NCBI GenBank assembly: GCA_004352715.1
Contig: SCFE01000032.1
Span: forward strand, 1,183,193 to 1,247,192
DNA from: Hofstenia miamia
Lineage: Eukaryota; Xenacoelomorpha; Acoela
Reading direction: 5' to 3'
DNA: 64,000 bases
This document shows positions 56,765-64,000 of this stretch, piece by piece. The notes beneath the pieces were generated by a model that was not told where the DNA came from, did not search any database, and saw nothing but the letters and a program-made list of their open reading frames with translations. Within the stretch, counting starts at the first letter, position 1, and each line of letters starts with the position of its first letter. A program made the position numbers and the translations under genes.

Positions 56765-57214
56765 TATTTTCTCTCATATTACTCCCAATTTAATGATGAG
56801 AAGCTAAATTGATTTTTCTATTGAGGAAGAGCTGGGGTAGGTCTGAGGCAGGACAAGTTCGTCAGTTTTATGATCTATACTTGGTTTTTGCATGACCTTT
56901 TTTGATGGCATTCATTCACATTAACTCAATTTACTTATACTCAATGGCTGAGAAGATCTGAACTGGTGAAAGCCATATTGTGTTTAAGCTAAACTCTATC
57001 AAATTACTAATGCCTAATTTACTACTCATGTGCTTGATGCTTAATTTACTATCTCCCAGCTGATTGTTAGTTTTACTCATATGCTAATCCATTTATGCAG
57101 TTTTCTTATCACTATTTTCTCTCTGTGCTTGCAAACAGTTGTTTATTATGCTTCAAAATATAGATGTCACTCATATTATGTCAATACTATAACACTAATT
57201 AAGTTGATGCTACA
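56765..57214 (+). repeat. Probable 5' LTR of copy D, diverged
   Basis: Ends AAGTTGATGCTACA at 57214, the same end type as the other LTRs (GATGATGCTACA), and is followed at once by a primer-binding-site-like sequence. TGATGAGAAGCTAAAT near 56795 resembles CTGATGGAAAGCTAAA in copy C and TGATAATGAAAGCTAAAT in family 2. The 5' boundary is uncertain. Confidence 0.45.
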
Positions 57215-57232
57215 TGGTGACCCAAGAACGTT
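57215..57232 (+). promoter_or_regulatory. Candidate tRNA primer-binding site
   Basis: TGGTGACCCAAGAACG directly follows the LTR end CTACA. Many LTR elements have a TGG-starting primer-binding site at this place. The tRNA species cannot be assigned without comparison with the host's tRNAs. Confidence 0.45.
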
Positions 57233-57479
57233 AAAGAACATTGACCTGAAACTAGTTCTTACTTTTTCTGACTCTATTTCTTTATTAAAGAAAAACCACA
57301 ACTAATCTGTATGTTACTGATTTATTTTCTATTTATCTCTAATGAACCACGTATTTAATGAAGACTGCTATAGCCACTTATTATCTGGAAGATAATATGT
57401 CATGGTCCAAGCTGACAAACGAAAAATTCTCAGAGTTACCTCTACTCTTCCTTAATCTATAAAAAGTAACATCATAAAC

Positions 57480-60236
57480 ATGAATACAGAAAGTACTGAA
57501 TATCAAGTGTTAATGTCAAAAAACAAAGGACAACTCACTAATATCATTATCAACATGTGAGAACAATTACAAAAGCTAGAAACTCAAATTTCGATATTAC
57601 ATGCATCCAAAATCCACAAATTTCACCAATCAAGTAGAAGAACGTATAATTACCCAAATTTCTTATATATTAGACACACAGCAAGGCCAATTCCGAAAAG
57701 ACATCAATGAAATTAATCTGATAAAGTCTAATAGCCCACAGAAAAATTATACTCAAATTCCTGCTGTTACACAAGCAGAAGATTCTGATTTAACTCCACT
57801 GGTTACTTCGTGAAGACCAGCAAAAATACCAGAAAAGCTGAGACTAGCTCCCTGACGTCCTTACTAGAAAAAGTGCACCAGGTGCAGATCCAGGGATTAG
57901 CAATGATCTTCTATCCACCTTATCCACTTCTACCACATCAAAAAGGGCGGGTACAAAGAGATCTCAACCTCTGTTACAAATCTCATGACTTCCAGTTAAG
58001 CATCAAATACTTGGAAATCTCTCCCTACCACCTCAGATTATAGCGGCAGACATCAACTAGTTATCAAAAACAAGTGGATAAAATGTCTATATCAAAAGGC
58101 GAGGTGCTCCACCCCTATTTCATTGCTACAAGAATAGTATGTTATCTCAGCTCTAATAAAATCTCTACCAGTATATCTGAAAACTAAATCAGTGTTACCT
58201 ACTACAATTGATACAACGAAAAATCCAAAAATAAGCCCACTAATTTTTTATGAAGAATGGATGTGAGAAGAACTCAGCAGAGAATACCTCTGCAGTACCA
58301 CTCACATTATGTTCGAGGATAATATTACTCTCAGGAACATATACATATTTGTTAAAAATAAAAGAGCTTGCGAAAATTTTTTTACAGTCAATCTTGATTG
58401 GAAAAATTTATCAATTGTCTATTTCTTAAAATCCATCAACATGAAAATGGTCCAAAGCATAAACCTTGTTACCACTAAAATGATTAATGTCACAGTCACA
58501 TTCATCTATATAGAAGAAATTAATGGAACCATACCTGATAACGTCTTGGATCTAGAAGTATACTTGGAAAACTTCCACATAATCTGCAAACTACTCTGCA
58601 ACATACATGGTGGCGCCAAAAAGCAGCATTACAAATTTCATATTTATTGATATCTTAGTCAACAGAAATCTACATTGCAGCGCATTATCACTGAAGAAAG
58701 AATTGCTATCAACATTCTCCTACAAATCCAAGCCTTGAGATTTTTTATCCCAACTGTATTAGAATTAACGTAACTGATATAAGATGTAAATTCTTCTTTA
58801 GTCAGTCTCAAAACCCCTACACGACGTACACAAATAATGTCTACAATTGAAGGCAGCAAAACATGAAAATGGACAGTGGCTGAAAATAAAAATTGAATGT
58901 CCACAAAATTACTATGCGGCAACAAAACATTTACTCAGCAAAATCATAACTGCATCACAGTTCAAAGACAAAACTTCCTTCAGAAAAGACATGTTCAAAG
59001 AATCTGAGATACCAGAAATTCTCCCTACACCAGCTATGTGGCTAGTCAGTATTCTACTAACTTACAATCCTTCTCTACAGGTTCCCATCTCTAGAAATCA
59101 CCATTGCACCACTTCTCAGAAAACTTAAAAATTGGCTATTCTTGGAAAGAATCATTACCATGTTGCTGCTACAAGATCAAAAACACAATATCAATAGCTT
59201 CGAAAAACACCTAAAAAAGGAATCAATTATGAGAACCCGTTTGGACGTCTCTTGCTGATTATCATTCAAAACAAGCTAGGCTTACATGAAAAAAAATTGA
59301 TTCATTTCACCACTACACCACAAAATATATGTGGGGTGCAACCTCCAAGACACACCACAAGGTTATAACGATACTAATTTGGCACTCACCACTGAAATGC
59401 TACAGGAGCGTCGCCCCCATTCTACACAGAATTACCTAGAAAATTGCAAAAACCGCAGTATAATGGAGAAACAAATGGCTCTCTACCAGTGGCGTATTCA
59501 GAGGGAGGAGGACATGGTGGAATGTCCCCCCGTCAGGTTTCCAAATTTGGTTTTGACTGGATAAATCAAAAAAAAATTCGTAAAAATTAAAGAATTTAAA
59601 ATCTAGGATCGTGAAATGCATTTTTTAGGGTCTATTTTCTCAATATTTTCAAAAATTTTTCTCGGGGCTTCGCCCCGCATTGCGTAATGACGATGATGTC
59701 CCCCCCCCCTGTCAGAAAATCCTGCGTACGCCCCTGCTCTCTACTCATACCTTGCCAGTTGATGGTGGAATATTCATTCAGTCTTATTAGTATTAATGCA
59801 GAAACTACTGAATCAATTGGAAGATTTGTCCCTTACAAAAGCATCAACATAGTTTTTAAAACCCCACTGCAACTTCAAGAAAATAAGAACTCCTAAACAA
59901 AGCCACACTCAAACTATCACCATGTCGACAAGAAGTCATGTACAAAAAATCACGAAAACAGAAGCTATTACCACTCACACATGTAAAAGAGGCGAAGAGT
60001 AAGATATGCTTGTTGAAAAACATAAACTTAACAACAACCATCAGATAGGAATTTTCCCTATTCACTATCAGCAAGCAAAAGTTTCGGATGTTGAACTAAT
60101 GAATATGAAATTTTTCATGGAATACTATGCAAAGATAGAACTCAAATGTTTCATGACACCTTGCAACAAACCGCTCCTGCATGTTTCAACATCGACACCA
60201 AATCAAAATCTGCTATTATCAAATACACGTATTTGA
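57480..60236 (+). pseudogene. Lone-ORF LTR element, copy D: divergent, broken ORF
   Basis: About 2.75 kb of plus-strand coding-like sequence, more C-rich than its surroundings, starting MNTESTEYQVLMSKNKG at 57480 and broken by many stops and frame changes. Blocks are EERIITQISYILDTQQG, NITLRNIYIFVKNKR, DWKNLSIVYFLKSIN, QNYYAATKHLLSKI, and KYMWGATSK near 59325 followed by LALTTEMLQERR. The last two correspond to KYMLGATSK and WITTQNVIRREE of copy A. The end carries NHQIGIFPIHYQQAKVS and EYYAKIELKCF. No known domain is recognised. It is interrupted by a MITE at 59487-59736. Homology to A and C rests on short blocks and needs a profile search. Confidence 0.45.
59487..59736. mobile_element. hAT-type MITE, 250 bp, with 8-bp target duplication
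   Basis: Starts CAGTGGCGTATTCAG and ends GCGTACGCCCCTG, whose complement CAGGGGCGTACGC matches the start with mismatches. CTCTCTAC is duplicated exactly at 59479-59486 and 59737-59744. The centre has a GGGGCTTCGCCCCG palindrome. A related relic is at 22240-22490. Confidence 0.85.
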
Positions 60237-62476
60237 GATGAATGTTCATAAATTAAAAATTTTCTTAAGCAATCAGAATAATAATGAAATTGTTAAATAT
60301 AACAATGTGTGGTAATTAAATTAAAATTAACACCATCAGAGCACGTTAAATTTCTTTTAAATACGGTTTTCACATAAAATACAAAATTGAATAAATGGAA
60401 TTGTGCTTAACTTCAAGAACATTTTGAGGTGAATCTAGTGTAAAATAATGAGTTAATATATTCTGATCAATTAGCGTCGCAACATTGAAATAAAATTAAT
60501 AGTAAAACCACATCTGTTCGCTAGAGGTCCAATTTAAAATAATTTTTCTCAAAATAAATCGAGAACACATAGAACTTCAGTTACTAAGCATGAATGTGAA
60601 ACTGAATTTGATTTGATTAAAATATTAGCTTGTTTTTCAACCTGTTTTGTTAGGAATGTATACTTTTTTGTATTGTATATTGCATTATTGAAACGATATT
60701 GCTTTATTGATATCGAACTACAAACCATACGTTTTTGGTCACCTAAATTTGAAGACCAGAATCTGAAAAATATTTTCTAGAAGGATAAAATAGAATTATT
60801 TTAATAATGTACATACTAGTACGTACTAAAATATATTTCTATTCCCAATGAATAAAGTTTGTGCTATCAAGTTAAGAATGAGTTTTGAAAATCACAAAAA
60901 AAATGTTCGTGATAACTAATAATTCATATTATGAACTTTTAAGTTGAATATTATTTGTTTTGCAAATTTAACTATTACCAGTTGATAGAGTGTTTTTTGG
61001 TTTCATTCAGGAACTAGGAAGATCACAGTTGTTTTTTGTTAAAAGATCAAATTAAAAGTATTTGAAATCTAAAAAAAATCACTTCAATCTGAGTTTACTT
61101 TTATTAGTTGGCCTATACTCATATTTATTACTACATGTATTTCGTCACAGAATTACACAGAGCATCGACAATTTTGCTAACATGCATTCCTGATATTTAT
61201 TACGATGTACAAATATTCTTTTGTAATTTTAGATTGTAAAAGTAATCCTTAAACTTAACGGGCACGATTATCCCTTAACACGTACATTCAAAAATATGTG
61301 TGCTTGCATTATGCAAAAATCCCAACCTGAGCTCAATATTATCTAAATGAAAAACAAAACCAATTAATTCATATTCGTCAGTTAGAAACAAAATTGCATG
61401 TTTTATATATCACATTTGAATCTACATACAGTGTAATGTGACTGCGCTCGTTAGTAAATGCTATTTACACGAACTAGTTAGAAAACAAATTATTCTGTTA
61501 CTTTAGTTGTTTTGATAAGTAACGAAGGATCGTAAATTCACTCTCAATATATAAGTTTGAAATTCTATAACTTTTATATTAATGGTAACGCTGACTTGGT
61601 ACCATCAGAATTATACGCACAATTTATAAGAATATTCATGTAATAAAACGCAAAGGCTTTTCTTAGTACAATAAAACTAATTCAATTTAGGTTTCTTAAA
61701 CGTCCGTGTAACAAGTACTAAGATCCTTTGAAAATCACATTGCCAAATATATTGACAAAGTGATTATTGTGTTTTATTTTATTAAGCCATTGTAAATGTA
61801 TTGTAGGAATGAATATATAATTTTCGTATAACTTAAGGTTGCTTAAATTTTGTATGCTAATATATTTAATAATTAAAAATATTTTCAAAGTGATATATTT
61901 TAATTAGAGCTATATCTTTTAATTGAAATTATAATTGTGTGAATGATTTTAGATAAATTGCTCTTCATGTATATAAAGAAAAAATTTCCGTATTTAATCA
62001 GAAATCACTAAGTACTATAATGATTGTCTCAGGCAATGATATTTCCTAGCCAGATGCCATTGACTTTATGTAAAAGAAACTGACTACAAAGTTCATCAAT
62101 ATTAACGTAACTCAAAGCAAGATGACATTATTTTATGTAACAATATAAAAGGCTTCACATCTTTTATGAATTCAGATTTTGGTATAACTAGGGTGGCCAG
62201 ATTTCCTGCTTTAAGGAGAAAAGTGCTGGTTTTGCGGTTTCTGTCCACTGTACTGCTTCAGCTTAAGAAGTACACTAATTTATCCTGCTTCTTGGGTCTG
62301 CTTTTAAATATAGATGACAAAATGGCAATATACAAACATTCGATTTACAATAATTTTTTTGGATTCTGAAACAAAGTTAATTTTTTCACCCCAGTTGCGA
62401 ACAAAGCCATTCTATTATACAAAAATTTAAACATTATTTAATTTCAGTTTATGTTCATACATTATTTGACACAAAC

Positions 62477-62478
<2 letters not shown>
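60237..62478. other. No gene recognised
   Basis: AT-rich sequence between copy D and the KRAB-related exon. It would include intron sequence of the KRAB-related gene if that gene continues to lower coordinates, but no further exon (SSXRD, SET or zinc-finger type) was recognised. Confidence 0.4.
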
Positions 62479-62530
<52 letters not shown>

Positions 62531-62534
62531 TATA
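62479..62534. repeat. (TA)n microsatellite
   Basis: About 56 bp of TA with one CATATA interruption. Confidence 0.9.
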
Positions 62535-62732
62535 GTCCTGTATATAGAAAAAGATTATTCACATTACTCACATTAGGAATAAAATTCAAAGCTAGATGAA
62601 ATATATGATGTAGTGAACCTAAACAATATTGAAAAAATATTGTTGCAATTTAATGATATACTTCAAAATTTATAGCCTCTCATATGTTATCTGGTGTTGA
62701 TATATTGTTTCTTTTTAGAATTAAAACAGTAC

Positions 62733-62920
62733 CTCTGTGAATCTGAGCTATCATATTTTTGCATGAAATCAGGTGGTCGAATATTTATGCCAGAACTTAT
62801 CATTTCATCATAATTCTTTTTCAAGTTGGAGTACTGAAGCTTATCGTAGAATCCCAAACTCTCAAACTCTGCCTTTGAAAAGTACTGCTGAATGTCACTA
62901 AAGCTGTACTCGTCCGACAT
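62733..62920 (-). CDS. KRAB-related domain exon (PRDM9/SSX-like subtype), first coding exon
   Basis: ATG at 62920. 62 codons plus two bases, then the donor AG|GTACTG (phase 2). Residues 6-53 follow the KRAB-related pattern: SFSDIQQYFSKAEFESLG, a DKxxYxNxKxNYD helix, then SSGINIRPPDFM and an acidic/Ser tail (KYDSSDSQ). The xxDIxxYFxKxEWxxLG start and the RPPxFM end are those of the PRDM9/SSX subtype rather than classical zinc-finger KRAB boxes. Trp of the EW pair is Phe here. Such domains mediate protein-protein contacts in nuclear regulators. No downstream exon was found, so the identity of the full protein (methyltransferase or not) is open. Frame is intact. Confidence 0.7.
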
Positions 62921-62988
62921 TTAAGAGAACAAAGTGATCACTGCGCAATTCTATTAAGCGAGACAGGCATGGCGGGCAGAGCTATATC

Positions 62989-63505
62989 CTGGGATGGGAA
63001 CAATTAAACCTCTGGACGCAAATCGCACGTTCAACCCGCAGTCCGCATTTTGGCTTGAGATGGAACGTATTTAAGAAATGCATGGCTGTGCGGCAGGAGG
63101 TGACAGGAGAATACTCGTCAAATTTTTGGAAAAAATCCCAAAAAGTGAAGCCGCGGTTGAGAGAGTTTTCAGCCGTCACATAATGGTACACAGCAAAATT
63201 CGCAGGAGCATGTCCGAAGAGATAGTGGAAAAGATGTTGTTCGTTCGATATAAAATTGGATATCTGCAGCCCAGTCTTCCATTTCTGAAAGCCGCCGATG
63301 GTAACCAACAGGATGACTGCATTCTGCCATTGTTTGACGAAGAGGACGTTTGACTTTGTATGTTCAGTAAAATGTCCCGTTTTGGTTAAACTTAGTTAAA
63401 TTTAAGTTTGTCTTTATCTTGTCAAGGAATTATTTCAGACCGCAAACCGCACCCCAGAGACCGCAAACCGCATTTTAGCGATAAACCGTGCGGTTCCCGG
63501 TCCAG
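62989..63505 (+). mobile_element. Short hAT element, 517 bp, with 8-bp target duplication
   Basis: Starts CTGGGATGGGAAC and ends GTTCCCGGTCCAG (complement CTGGACCGGGAAC). GCTATATC flanks both sides (62981-62988, 63506-63513). The corresponding sequence at about 54048-54070 in the duplicated flank lacks the insert. It contains only the C-terminal end of a transposase gene, so it is an internally deleted copy. Confidence 0.88.
63078..63353 (+). pseudogene. hAT transposase C-terminal fragment
   Basis: Within the 517-bp element, the frame contains SEAAVERVFSRHIMVHSKIR, then SMSEEIVEKMLFVRYK and an acidic end (LFDEEDV). This is the hAT dimerisation-domain signature in a different subfamily from 55678-56007 (EAAVERVFS instead of SSACFERLFS). 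The catalytic part has been deleted. The start given is simply the first ATG. Confidence 0.8.
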
Positions 63506-63715
63506 GCTATATCTATTATCTTCTGCGCTGTCCAATCAATATTCTTAAGAATTTTCTAGCCAATTAAAACAATGTCCGGTAAATCAAAAACCATAATATA
63601 ATCGCACCAAATTATAATTTTATGGAAAATATTTTGAGATTAATACTAAGGCAAGTAGATCAACTAGTTTTAATACAATTAGAATTCAAATTTATTGTTA
63701 CTTCTTATAAAAATT

Positions 63716-64000
63716 CATAAACCATAATATAATGGCCTGGGTACAATGCTCACCCCTTTTGGCTTTCTATTGATACACTCAACTAAAATTAAAATTTAAA
63801 TAAAATTATACTTAGATACAAAAGATGAAACGTTTCTCCAAGTGGATTCCATAAATTCATAAAATATTATTAGAATAATGCAAATGTGTTACATAAATGT
63901 TTTCAACACTGTAGAAATATATATAAGATAAAACGGCATAAAATTTTTTTGAAAATTATCAGAATATAAAACAGTAATACGATATGTTTTCAGGTGATTA
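63716..64000. other. No gene recognised
   Basis: AT-rich sequence beyond the end of the duplicated flank. Confidence 0.4.

Noticed and set aside
57215-60236. An integrated virus copy as the source of the 57.5-60.2 kb coding-like region
   Set aside because: No viral polymerase, capsid or replicase signature is visible. The preceding LTR end and primer-site-like sequence, and short blocks shared with copy A, favour an LTR element.
1-64000. tRNA, rRNA or other structured RNA genes
   Set aside because: No cloverleaf with recognisable A and B boxes and no rRNA-like segment was found by eye. A covariance-model scan would be decisive.

Overview
This is an AT-rich, intron-bearing, transposon-crowded stretch of a metazoan nuclear genome, probably an invertebrate. 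The evidence is two class A GPCR genes split by multi-kilobase introns, a KRAB-related exon, and relics of LTR elements, a LINE, hAT and Tc1/mariner elements, plus (TA)n microsatellites that coincide with assembly gaps. A cnidarian or other early-branching or soft-bodied invertebrate fits the composition and TE mix, but no diagnostic sequence fixes the lineage. There is no bacterial or operon-like organisation.

Layout. 1-15.2 kb is a nest of LTR retroelements. It holds a minus-strand Ty3/gypsy-like pol relic (RT-RNase H-integrase), LTRs of two related families, and a broken copy ('copy A') of an LTR element whose only visible ORF is not pol. Copy A has been interrupted twice and partly inverted. 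15.2-21.4 kb is mostly unassigned, with a Tc1-like relic and a foldback repeat. 21.5-30.7 kb is a plus-strand GPCR with one 8.2-kb intron that contains mariner and MITE relics and an intact antisense ORF with a signal peptide. 31.9-40.1 kb is a minus-strand LINE (endonuclease and RT) split by two later insertions: a 5.1-kb LTR element ('copy C', 32558-37679) and a 736-bp foldback element (37716-38451). 43.9-51.2 kb is the second GPCR on the minus strand, with a mariner element in its intron. 52.7-63.7 kb has hAT relics, two copies of a KRAB-related first exon with shared upstream sequence (53998 and 62920, both minus), and a third divergent lone-ORF LTR element ('copy D', about 56.8-60.2 kb).

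Host genes. The two GPCRs are tail-to-tail paralogues of 307 and 310 residues with the same phase-2 intron inside the Arg codon of the DRY motif, so they come from a local duplication and inversion. The KRAB-related exon resembles the PRDM9/SSX subtype and is also locally duplicated. One copy is mostly hidden in a 1000-N gap.

The most unusual material is the LTR family with a single, unrecognised, non-pol ORF that runs up to the polypurine tract, seen in three diverged copies (A, C, D). Target-site duplications allow the insertion history to be read at several sites. Several local duplications flanking N runs are probably assembly artefacts.
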